Below the pieces are notes generated by a model that ran no database searches, had not been told where the DNA came from, and saw only the letters and a program-made list of their open reading frames with translations. A stretch of DNA of 64,000 nt, taken from positions 496,001 to 560,000 of the forward strand of contig WXYP01000003.1 of NCBI GenBank assembly GCA_009901575.1, read 5' to 3'. Position 1 is the stretch's first letter. Every line of letters starts with the position of its first letter. A program made the position numbers and the translations under genes. Shown here piece by piece: positions 42,057 to 49,318 of the stretch. This DNA comes from Flavobacteriaceae bacterium R38. GTDB lineage: Bacteria > Bacteroidota > Bacteroidia > Flavobacteriales > Flavobacteriaceae.

Positions 42057-43409
42057 ATGAAGTCTTTTTTTATATTTTGTATTGTGTATTTGAGTATGAT
42101 TTGGAATATTCGATCTCAAGTCCCGATACCTATGGGGACATCTGCATCATGGAATAAATCAAATGCTTATGATTTTGTACTTAAAGATAGGGATGGTAAT
42201 GTGCTGAATAATGTAAAAGACCTTGTATACCTTAGAACAGATACATTAACAGTCTTAGATAAAGATTCCCGTACTGTTTTTATGCTCGCAGATTTTAAAA
42301 ATGCTTCAGTAGGAAGTGAGGGCAAAGCAGTCACTCTTATTGAGAATATCGGGAGAAGTTTTTATGTCACAAACCCATATTCTTTCTCTCTTTATATTGA
42401 TGATAAACACTACAAAGGAAAAATAACCAACGTAAACGGAAGCTATGTTTGTTATGTTGAATCGTTAGATGCAACATATTACCTTGATGGAATACGAAAA
42501 TTTGATAATTGGGGAGCAAAAAGTGTTTATAAAATGAAAACTGCTCCTAAAAATACGTATTGGTATCGTGCCGGGAACGAATATGCCGTAGTTGAGAAAG
42601 GAAAGACTATCGATTATTCGAACGCATCGACGAGGAAAGAAGGAGATGATCTTATTGTTAACATAGAAGGAGTAAAAAAGTATACTCTTGAAGGGTATTA
42701 TAATGCGTCAGATTATGTTGTTAAACCTGTAAAATATCATGATTCTCCTTCGGTTAGCGGGTGTGTGAGTGGAGATTGTAATAACGGATGGGGAAAATGG
42801 CAATATGCAAATGGTCATTATGATGGATTTTGGCAAAATGGAAAGAAAAATGGATATGGATTATATCAATGGAAAGGTAAAGGAAAATATATTGGGAACT
42901 GGAAAGAGGATACAATGTCTGATTACGGAGTTTATATTGCAGAAAATAATGATAATATTATTGGAGAATACAAAAACGGACAGTTAAATGGGCTGGGAAT
43001 AACAGTAAAGGGAGAAAAATGGTCACAAGGTATTTATAATGATGGAAATTTAACCACGCCTTATACTTTTGTATCTACAAATAATAAGACAGGATGTACA
43101 GCCGGAGACTGTCAAAATAAATATGGACGTATGGTTTGGGATAATGGAGACACCTTTACTGGTTTCTTTAAAGATGGGAACATGTATATGGGGACTTATA
43201 GTTTTGCTTCAGGTGATAAATATAGCGGAATGTTTAACAGTCAGAATCAATTTCATGGAACCGGTCGTTTCTTTTTTAAAAATGGAGAATATTACGGAGG
43301 AAACTGGAAAAATGGAAAGTATAGTGGAAAGGGGTACTATCACAATAGTAAGTTGGTCCAGCAAATAGGAGAATGGTCTGATGGAAAATTAATTAAAGCA
43401 ATGAAATAA
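42057..43409 (+). CDS. Secreted MORN-repeat protein with paired GC-x-GDC motifs
   Basis: A 450-residue protein: signal peptide (FIFCIVYLSMIWNIRSQ), an N-terminal beta-rich region (residues about 25-230) with no recognised domain, and two blocks of MORN repeats (YxGxWKNGKxxGYGxY pattern) from about 235 to the end. Each block opens with a cysteine motif, GCVSGDCNNGWGKW and GCTAGDCQNKYGRM, so two disulphides or a bound ligand are plausible. Function is unknown. It stands alone between divergent and convergent neighbours. Confidence 0.75.
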   Translation: MKSFFIFCIVYLSMIWNIRSQVPIPMGTSASWNKSNAYDFVLKDRDGNVLNNVKDLVYLRTDTLTVLDKDSRTVFMLADFKNASVGSEGKAVTLIENIGRSFYVTNPYSFSLYIDDKHYKGKITNVNGSYVCYVESLDATYYLDGIRKFDNWGAKSVYKMKTAPKNTYWYRAGNEYAVVEKGKTIDYSNASTRKEGDDLIVNIEGVKKYTLEGYYNASDYVVKPVKYHDSPSVSGCVSGDCNNGWGKWQYANGHYDGFWQNGKKNGYGLYQWKGKGKYIGNWKEDTMSDYGVYIAENNDNIIGEYKNGQLNGLGITVKGEKWSQGIYNDGNLTTPYTFVSTNNKTGCTAGDCQNKYGRMVWDNGDTFTGFFKDGNMYMGTYSFASGDKYSGMFNSQNQFHGTGRFFFKNGEYYGGNWKNGKYSGKGYYHNSKLVQQIGEWSDGKLIKAMK

Positions 43410-43426
43410 TATTCCTTAGTTGAATT

Positions 43427-43454
43427 GAATAAAAAAACACTCAAATGAATGGGT
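43427..43454 (+). terminator. Imperfect intrinsic terminator after the MORN gene
   Basis: AAAACACTCA and TGAATGGGTTTT pair with one mismatch and a GG bulge around a 2-nt loop. It lies about 20 bp after the stop. The arm sequence resembles the terminator at 48191-48216. Confidence 0.45.
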
Positions 43455-43489
43455 TTTGCATTTTGCTTAGCTATTGTTACAACAAGTAT

Positions 43490-43852
43490 TCATTTTGTTA
43501 TTTCTTTTTCAGGAAACATTTTGTTTAATGATTCTTTACTTAAAACTAAGAAAAGGATAAGTAAAGCCAGAAATATTGGATTGAGTTTAATAGGACCAAT
43601 TCCAAATATTATATTTGAATAGTAAATGTCAATTAAATTCGTAATACCAAGAATCAAGGTGAATACAAATATATAAACAAATACTTTCTTGTTTTTAAAA
43701 TATAAAAGTGTTGAAATTCCAATTAATATTATCCCTATGTAATGTTTGTAATTCAGAGTATAGTCTGTAAACGATGTAATTCCGATTGAAATTATCAAAA
43801 GAATTATTGAAATCAGAAGTGGAATTATGTCTTTACCAATTATTTTTTTCAT
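43490..43852 (-). CDS. Small polytopic membrane protein, unknown function
   Basis: A 120-residue, Ile/Leu-rich protein with four predicted membrane helices (about 8-27, 36-52, 56-75 and 88-106) and a charged C-terminal tail. No family is recognised. Its start lies inside the end of the small lipoprotein ORF (43833-43913), 20-bp overlap, so the two are probably co-translated. It belongs to the accessory stretch between the MORN gene and tRNA-Phe. Confidence 0.55.
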   Translation of the reverse strand: MKKIIGKDIIPLLISIILLIISIGITSFTDYTLNYKHYIGIILIGISTLLYFKNKKVFVYIFVFTLILGITNLIDIYYSNIIFGIGPIKLNPIFLALLILFLVLSKESLNKMFPEKEITK

Positions 43853-43913
43853 CAGATGGTTCTTTTTGACAAGAAGTCAAAAATATTAGTAATAGTATTA
43901 GAATTGCTCTCAT
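43833..43913 (-). CDS. Candidate 26-residue lipoprotein
   Basis: ATG at 43913, TAA at 43833-43835. It reads MRAILILLLIFLTSCQKEPS and then DEKNNW. LTSC is a perfect Bacteroidota lipobox with Cys15, leaving a 12-residue mature lipopeptide. The stop overlaps the start of the following membrane protein gene by 20 bp. It could be a real mini-lipoprotein (entericidin or lysis-protein style) or the stub left when a longer lipoprotein gene was truncated by a frameshift. Too short for automatic callers. Confidence 0.5.
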   Translation of the reverse strand: MRAILILLLIFLTSCQKEPSDEKNNW

Positions 43914-44120
43914 TATTGTATGATTGATTTGGTTGTTGCCAGTATTCTTGGCTGTGATTTTCTTAAGGATCATATATTAAAGATAGGAAATTCTTTTTGT
44001 TAACCAGCAAAGCACAATGAACTGTAAACATCGTTAGTCTTTCGTTTTTTATAACTGATTTGTCGACACTGGTTTAGAGGTTACGGTAAAAATCATTATA
44101 AAGTTGAAAAAAACCATTAG

Positions 44121-44690
44121 TTATTTTTTGCTATTCAGTGGAAATGTAATTCCTGCAGCAAGTGCTCCGGCAAACTGTTCAACAGATGGCTGAAAATAAT
44201 AGGTGAATCCTATATCAATATTGTTGTTTTTCCCTAATTCCAGCCCAAAGGAAAATGGAATATGGTAAATAATTCCGCTTTTGTCTATATTATCGAACGC
44301 TGTTAATGTCTCAAATTTTCCAATCGAAGTTCCAATTCCAATCTCAACGTAAGGTGCTACCCAGGGAATAGGTGCTCTAATTCTTGCTTTTCCGCCAAGT
44401 AAAAATGCTTTTGATTCCGCTTTTTCATCAGTTGGATTATCATTAAGGTCTGTTCCGTTTGAGTTTGTCAAAATGAAACCCGCATAAGGTCTGAATTCAA
44501 TCCAAGAAGCTGCTTTAAGAACTAATTCGCCTTGTGCAAAAAATCCATCATCTACAACATCATCAACGCTATTATTTGGAACACTCAATCCATATCCAAT
44601 TTGAGCATTAATTGCTTTTTCTTTGATGAATTGCGCTTCAATTGAATTTGAAACTAGGACGATTAGAATTAATATCAGTGTTTTTCTCAT
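44121..44690 (-). CDS. Outer-membrane beta-barrel protein (OmpW/opacity-like)
   Basis: About 189 residues: signal peptide (MRKTLILILIVLVSNSIEAQ) then an eight-strand barrel pattern (INAQIGYGLSVP, FRPYAGFIL, VAPYVEIGIGTSIG, FGLELGKNNNIDIGFTYYF). The ATG at 44690 is used because it starts the signal peptide directly; an upstream in-frame Met would add six unlikely residues. Function is unknown. It is an accessory gene with no same-strand neighbour close by. Confidence 0.7.
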   Translation of the reverse strand: MRKTLILILIVLVSNSIEAQFIKEKAINAQIGYGLSVPNNSVDDVVDDGFFAQGELVLKAASWIEFRPYAGFILTNSNGTDLNDNPTDEKAESKAFLLGGKARIRAPIPWVAPYVEIGIGTSIGKFETLTAFDNIDKSGIIYHIPFSFGLELGKNNNIDIGFTYYFQPSVEQFAGALAAGITFPLNSKK

Positions 44691-44773
44691 ATGTATTGTA
44701 ACAGTCAAGTATGGTATTCAGTTACGAGTTAAGTTAGCAATTATTTTTGGATTAAAGACTAACTTTAGCAAGT

Positions 44774-44820
44774 CCGAGTGGATTTTAGCTTGTCTTGAGC
44801 GTAGTCGATAGTCAAATCTA
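44774..44820. repeat. Flavobacterial intergenic repeat segment
   Basis: The segment contains CTTGTCTTGAGCGTAGTCGA, a sequence type familiar from intergenic repeats in flavobacterial genomes. An inverted repeat AAGTTAG/CTAACTT (44731-44765) lies just upstream. It fills the gap between the TPP enzyme gene and the barrel gene. Confidence 0.4.
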
Positions 44821-44852
44821 CTGTGATTGCGGCTATACATTGTTTTGCAATG

Positions 44853-46448
44853 CTAAGTTCTACTAATTCGAACATCGAATTTACCTAAAAACCTGAATTC
44901 TAAAAATTGAGTGGTTTCAATAGCTTTTGATAGTTCTGTAATAGATGGTAAATTATCAAAATGTGTAGTTTGAAGACCTAGAGATTTAGCAACTTGCCAA
45001 ATATTTATGTTTGAATGTAATTGTGAAGAACTTGTGTCTAGTTTATTATATTCTTGATTTTGTCTAACAAGACCATAGGATTCATTGTTCATTAGGATTA
45101 TTTTGATATTTAAATTTTTCTCAGCGATTGTTTTTAGGCAATGTAAGGAGGAATAGAGACCGCCATCTCCAATAATACAGAAAATAGTTGAGTGTGGATT
45201 AGCTAAAGCAATTCCAATTGCACTAGCTAAGCTTGATCCCATTACCCCAAAAGTACCTGGGGTAAAAAATAAACTAAATTCAATGTCGTCAAAAATTTGA
45301 GCTACCCATAATTGATGTTGACCACAATCGGTAACTACTATACTTTCTCTTGTTATAAGTTGTTTAAGAAGCATAAGAATTGAAACTGGAGAATAGATTT
45401 GAGAGTATTTTAGAAAGGTCTTTTCTTCGAATAGAGTTTTTCTCTTTCTAATTGATTTCCACCAATTGGAACGAATATTTATTTTTTCAGATCTTTTGAT
45501 AAATTCTTTCAAAAAATCTATAACATTTGAATTGATATATTTTATATCTATTTTTTCTCTCGGCTTAAATTTTTTGTCTAGTGAAACACAATAGATTTTT
45601 TTGCTTTTTAAATTAGATTGATTTACAATTCGATTGTTTAAATTTACACCAAGGAATAATAAAAAATCACATTCCTTTAATGCGTAATTTGCTCTTTCAG
45701 AACCACAGTAGCCAACTATTCCAAGATAATTGTCGTTTTCATAAGATAATATATTTAGTGCTTTAAAGGTTGAAGCAAATGGAAAGTTATACTTTACTAT
45801 TAGTTCTTTAATAAATCTTTTACCTTGTGATGAATTAAGTCCGTTTCCAATTATAATTAAAGGAGAGTCATGTGAAATTAATTCTTTTGTAAACTCAGAT
45901 AAGTCTAATGTTTGTTCTTTTTCATTTTTTTTTGATCTATTAACCGTTGAAGATATAGTGTTGTGCCATAGACTCTCTTTAATGAATATAGCTACAGGGC
46001 CATATGGATGAAGATTGATTGAAGTCATGGCTCTGTTCAATTTATCTTTAAACTCCTTTTTTGAACTAACAATTGCACAATATTTGGTTATTGAATTAAA
46101 TAAAGGTAAAGCATTAAGCTCTTGAAATTGTTTAAATTCTTTATTTACTGGAACATGACCACAAATTAGTAAAAGACGATTTCTATCATTATGAGCATTC
46201 GCAATTGCGGTAATGGTATTAGTAATGCCAGGTCCAGAAGTGACAAGCACAACAGATAGGTTGTCAGAATTATATGAATAACCTTCCGCAGCATGCACTA
46301 ATGCTTGTTCGTGATGTAAATCAATTAATTCAATGCCATTTTTAATTAATTCATGAATAATAGGGTAGATTGCTCCTCCTGGAGTACAAAAAACCTTTTT
46401 TACGCCATGAGTTTTAAGGATATTAACAGTATATTCAGATATTGTCAT
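44853..46448 (-). CDS. Thiamine-diphosphate-dependent enzyme (acetolactate synthase-like)
   Basis: A 531-residue protein with the three-domain TPP fold: N-terminal Pyr domain with the catalytic Glu47 in HHEQALVHAAEGY, VVLVTSGPGITNTITAIANA, a central domain, and a PP domain with GDGGLYSSLHCLK...NN (ThDP/Mg motif). There is no regulatory subunit gene and no other branched-chain gene nearby, so it is probably not the housekeeping acetolactate synthase. Its start overlaps the 3' end of an unknown two-helix membrane protein gene by 14 bp, which points to a dedicated two-gene module. Confidence 0.82.
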   Translation of the reverse strand: MTISEYTVNILKTHGVKKVFCTPGGAIYPIIHELIKNGIELIDLHHEQALVHAAEGYSYNSDNLSVVLVTSGPGITNTITAIANAHNDRNRLLLICGHVPVNKEFKQFQELNALPLFNSITKYCAIVSSKKEFKDKLNRAMTSINLHPYGPVAIFIKESLWHNTISSTVNRSKKNEKEQTLDLSEFTKELISHDSPLIIIGNGLNSSQGKRFIKELIVKYNFPFASTFKALNILSYENDNYLGIVGYCGSERANYALKECDFLLFLGVNLNNRIVNQSNLKSKKIYCVSLDKKFKPREKIDIKYINSNVIDFLKEFIKRSEKINIRSNWWKSIRKRKTLFEEKTFLKYSQIYSPVSILMLLKQLITRESIVVTDCGQHQLWVAQIFDDIEFSLFFTPGTFGVMGSSLASAIGIALANPHSTIFCIIGDGGLYSSLHCLKTIAEKNLNIKIILMNNESYGLVRQNQEYNKLDTSSSQLHSNINIWQVAKSLGLQTTHFDNLPSITELSKAIETTQFLEFRFLGKFDVRISRT

Positions 46449-47265
46449 TCGTTGAATAATTTATCAGAGCTGAATTAGACTTTATTTCATTATAAATCTT
46501 TAAAAAATGGTCTATCTTTAACTTATCTACGGTAATATCAATTTGGTTTATACTGTTATCACCATCAGGAAGTACCTGCCATGCAATTTTTTTGTTGTTT
46601 GAAACCAATATTAATTTTTTATGCTTTGGGTTTTCAAGTTGGTCAGCATGAATTGTAAAAGGCACGACTCCAATTTCTTTTTGTATTTTAATAACTTGTT
46701 CAATTCTGGATGGATTCTTTAAATCTTTTTCATAAAGAATAAAAATTCTTTCAAAAGATCCAGGGCCATTTCTTTCAATGAACTCTTTGGTTTTTTCTTC
46801 AATACTGTTCTTTTCAATGCTTTCTCCCCAGAAATATTTTGGATCCATAAGACTAGTTGCAAAAAATTTTATTTTTCCATTTTGTGAAGAGCTTCTTAAT
46901 ATTCTCTTATAGAAATCTTTAAAAAGGTGTGTTTCATTGATTTCCATTTTTTGTTCGATAGTAGCACTTTCAATTTTTGATATAAGGCCATTAAAGTATT
47001 CATCAAAGATAAATTTGAAATCATCTGGTATTTTCGCTTTGAGAGAACTGAAAGTCTTATTGATTGAGTCCTCATGAAGTTCGTAATAAATTTTAATTAA
47101 GAGCTCTAAAATTAACACTATGATAAATACTAATAGTCCAACAAGTAAAAGTTTAAATACCGAATTATCGTATTTGCTTTGCAAATCAAATGTTAATGAT
47201 AGAGTAACACTTATAACAGCCAAGACGATTGGTAGCCATAAGTTCTTTAACAGGAATGATTTCAT
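46435..47265 (-). CDS. Two-helix membrane-anchored protein of unknown function
   Basis: A 276-residue protein: two N-terminal helices (about 8-27 and 36-60), then a 215-residue soluble domain, presumably cytoplasmic. In the domain, hydrophobic strands such as KIKFFATSLM, FERIFILYE, VVPFTIHAD and KLILVSNNKKIAWQ alternate with helices, giving an alpha/beta look, but I recognise no family. It overlaps the TPP enzyme gene by 14 bp. Base composition is AT-rich, like the other accessory genes here. Confidence 0.6.
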   Translation of the reverse strand: MKSFLLKNLWLPIVLAVISVTLSLTFDLQSKYDNSVFKLLLVGLLVFIIVLILELLIKIYYELHEDSINKTFSSLKAKIPDDFKFIFDEYFNGLISKIESATIEQKMEINETHLFKDFYKRILRSSSQNGKIKFFATSLMDPKYFWGESIEKNSIEEKTKEFIERNGPGSFERIFILYEKDLKNPSRIEQVIKIQKEIGVVPFTIHADQLENPKHKKLILVSNNKKIAWQVLPDGDNSINQIDITVDKLKIDHFLKIYNEIKSNSALINYSTNDNI

Positions 47266-47310
47266 AATTACTTAATATTTAATGTTTCACAATGGATTTG
47301 GCTATTATTA

Positions 47311-47380
47311 GGCAGTATGCGAGTAGCCGAATTAGAATGAATAACTTGTAAGTTGATTCAGCTAGTGACATCAAACTGTC
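47311..47380. repeat. 70-bp imperfect hairpin spacer
   Basis: Arms GGCAGTATGC-GAGTAGCCGAAT (47311-47332) and ATTCAGCTAG...AAACTGTC (47356-47380) pair imperfectly with several G-T pairs. The loop holds AACTTGTAAGTT, itself an inverted repeat. No T-tract is present. It separates the unknown 47461-47988 gene from the TPP-enzyme module. Confidence 0.45.
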
Positions 47381-47460
47381 ATAATATATTTATTTTATTC
47401 TGTTTATTTTTTAGTTTTACTAAAAGTAGGAAATTTTCTTTTTAGTGAATTCAATGCCGC

Positions 47461-47988
47461 TTAATTATAACTATTGTTGTGTAATGTTTTTATTTCGCAA
47501 TAACCTTCTTTAAATTCAATAACTGACCATTTTGTATAATTCCAAAAATTATCATTGTTAAAAATCCATTTATTATTTGAATAACTAAATGAAATAACAT
47601 TAACGTTTGACCATTTCATTCCACGTATACCAACTACATTTTTCTCAGATTCTAAAGAAAAAGAAAGGCTATATTTTGAATCTGAATTAAGCTTCTTCAG
47701 GTTAAAATAATTGTTTCGATCTAGTAGTTTTGATAAAAACTCTGCATTTATGAATTCGGTTAAACTTTTTAGATTTTTAATATTTATTTCTGAATAAAAA
47801 ATTCCACTTTGCTCATCTTTTTGGATTTGTTTAGATATTTTTTCATTTTTCAATCTATATAACCTCCATATTAATTTAATGTCATTTCCAAACTTTTTTG
47901 AAGTTTTGCTGTCAACTAATTCATTTGGTAATTTTAAAGAATTTAGACTTTCTGATTTTGAAATGAAGTTTAATTTGTAATTGGTCAT
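47461..47988 (-). CDS. Hypothetical protein, unknown function
   Basis: About 175 residues from the ATG at 47988 (MTNYKLNFISKSES). A longer open frame to 48099 exists but runs into the structured spacer, so it is not preferred. The protein is rich in Asn, Lys and Ser, lacks a signal peptide or membrane helix, and has a C-terminal strand-rich part (VNVISFSYSNNKWIF, WSVIEFKEGYCEIKTL). No family is recognised. It is a single accessory gene with hairpin spacers on both sides. Confidence 0.5.
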   Translation of the reverse strand: MTNYKLNFISKSESLNSLKLPNELVDSKTSKKFGNDIKLIWRLYRLKNEKISKQIQKDEQSGIFYSEINIKNLKSLTEFINAEFLSKLLDRNNYFNLKKLNSDSKYSLSFSLESEKNVVGIRGMKWSNVNVISFSYSNNKWIFNNDNFWNYTKWSVIEFKEGYCEIKTLHNNSYN

Positions 47989-47999
47989 TTCCAAGTATT

Positions 48000-48135
48000 G
48001 TCCAACGGTTTTGTGTATGACTTCGTTATGGAATCGAACGCAAGTTCTATTCTGCTGTAACTCAAAGTTAGCAAATTGTAAGGAATTCAACACAAGCAAA
48101 TTCTACCGTAATGAGTTATATATGAGGTGTTAGGT
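48000..48135. repeat. attC-like imperfect hairpin
   Basis: It is bounded by GTCCAAC (48000-48006, fits RYYYAAC) and GTTAGGT (48129-48135, fits GTTRRRY), 136 bp apart. Inside, TATGACTTCGTTATGG (48016-48031) pairs with CCGTAATGAGTTATA (48106-48120) with three G-T pairs and one extrahelical base. The size and layout match integron attC recombination sites, but no integrase gene is in the window. Confidence 0.4.
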
Positions 48136-48190
48136 CATGGTACAATTGTTATGAGATAAAATTGTAGAGCGTTTTCGGGAACTGAAATAA

Positions 48191-48216
48191 AAAACCCACT
48201 CATTTGAGTGGGTTTT
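48191..48216. terminator. Perfect hairpin terminator beside the tRNA 3'-end copy
   Basis: AAAACCCACTCA-TT-TGAGTGGGTTTT: a perfect 12-bp stem with T-runs on either strand. On the minus strand it follows the duplicated tRNA-Phe 3' end, so it looks like an original tRNA terminator displaced by an insertion. Confidence 0.75.
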
Positions 48217-48224
48217 AAACTTTA

Positions 48225-48241
48225 ATGTGGTACCTCCAGGA
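48225..48241 (-). repeat. 17-bp copy of the tRNA-Phe 3' end (putative att site)
   Basis: ATGTGGTACCTCCAGGA occurs at 48225-48241 and again at 48411-48427, where it is the acceptor/T-arm end of tRNA-Phe. The copies are 186 bp apart in direct orientation. Tyrosine-recombinase elements commonly duplicate exactly this part of a tRNA gene. Confidence 0.6.
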
Positions 48242-48372
48242 TTCATTTACTATTCGGTAAATGTTCCTTTGATTCCACTCCTACAAATGAAAAATCCCAA
48301 ACTACATTTAGTAGTTTGATTTTTTTATTCTCAATTCTTCGGAAGAATAAATTCCCTCTCGAATTATAGAAT

Positions 48373-48403
48373 AAAAAAACCCGAAACTTTCGTTTCGGGT
48401 TTT
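48373..48403 (-). terminator. Intrinsic terminator of tRNA-Phe
   Basis: AAAACCCGAAAC-TTTC-GTTTCGGGTTTT, a perfect 12-bp stem with a T-run on the minus strand, 10 bp beyond the tRNA 3' end. Confidence 0.85.
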
Positions 48404-48413
48404 GCGCTTGATG

Positions 48414-48486
<73 letters not shown>

Positions 48487-48586
48487 TCTTGCTTAAAGCG
48501 AGTGCAAATATAATTGGTAATTTATTATTACCAAAAGAAATTTTAAAAAAATGGGTTTTGTAAATTTACAACTTTAAAAAAGAAAC

Positions 48587-49318
48587 ATGAACTTAGTCGT
48601 AGATGTAGGGAATACACAAATTAAACTTGCTGTTTTTGAAAAGGATAGACTTTTGTTAGACAAAAGAATTTTAGTTCATGATTTTTTGAAAGAAATTGAT
48701 GAAATAAAAATTCGGTTTACAGAAATTAAAAGAGGAATAGTCTCCAGTGTTGGTAATTTACCTGATAATTACCTCCATTTTCTTCAGGAAAACTATCAAA
48801 TTCATATCTTAACTAATAATTCTAAAATTCCTTTTAAAAATAAATACAGTACTCCAAAAACTTTGGGAGTAGATCGTATTGCATTGGTAAGTGCGGCAGT
48901 TAATAAATACCCTCAAAGAAATGTTTTGATTATTGATGCAGGAAGCTGTATTACTTACGATTTTATAAATGAACAAAAAGAGTACCTGGGAGGTGCAATT
49001 AGTCCGGGTTTAGAAATGCGATTTAAAGCTTTAAATCATTATACAGCTGGTTTACCTTTGTTAAAGAGTGAAGATTTTGAAGGCTTTATAGGCGATAGTA
49101 CCAAAGCATCGATGATTTCCGGAATCCAGAATGGTATGGTTTATGAAGTAGAAGGTTTTATAGGTAAATATTCTGAAAAATATAAAGATTTAACAGTTAT
49201 TTTAACAGGAGGTGATCTGCATTTTTTGTCTAAAAGATTAAAAAATACCATATTTGCCAATCCAAAATTTATTTTGGGGGGGCTTAATCAGATATTAGAA
49301 TACAATAAACACGAATGA
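48587..49318 (+). CDS. coaX: Type III pantothenate kinase
   Basis: A 243-residue ASKHA-fold kinase: VVDVGNTQIKLAVFE (phosphate 1), LGVDRIALVSAA, LIIDAGSCITYDFI and LGGAISPGLEMRFKAL are the CoaX signatures. It phosphorylates pantothenate, the first step of coenzyme A synthesis. The last 4 bp overlap the start of a beta-barrel gene, as often seen in Flavobacteriia. A near-consensus TAAATTTA lies about 25 bp before the ATG. Confidence 0.93.
   Translation: MNLVVDVGNTQIKLAVFEKDRLLLDKRILVHDFLKEIDEIKIRFTEIKRGIVSSVGNLPDNYLHFLQENYQIHILTNNSKIPFKNKYSTPKTLGVDRIALVSAAVNKYPQRNVLIIDAGSCITYDFINEQKEYLGGAISPGLEMRFKALNHYTAGLPLLKSEDFEGFIGDSTKASMISGIQNGMVYEVEGFIGKYSEKYKDLTVILTGGDLHFLSKRLKNTIFANPKFILGGLNQILEYNKHE

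Larger units (their letters stand above)
47989..48413. other. Structured non-coding region next to tRNA-Phe
   Basis: No convincing gene. It contains the attC-like hairpin (48000-48135), a strong hairpin terminator (48188-48216), a copy of the tRNA-Phe 3' end (48225-48241), hairpins at 48244-48263 (CATTTAC/GTAAATG), 48298-48318 (CAAACTAC/GTAGTTTG followed by T8) and 48335-48349 (ATTCTTC/GAAGAAT), and the tRNA terminator (48373-48403). Confidence 0.7.

Noticed and set aside
42769-43368. Overlapping Met- and Glu-rich open frames in a second frame of the MORN gene
   Set aside because: MORN repeats (GGxTAxWxNG codons) create long alternative frames; these have no start context or family motifs.
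44853-46448. TPP enzyme considered as the housekeeping acetolactate synthase (ilvB)
   Set aside because: No ilvN, ilvC, ilvD or leu genes nearby; the gene lies in an accessory stretch and is coupled to an unknown membrane protein.
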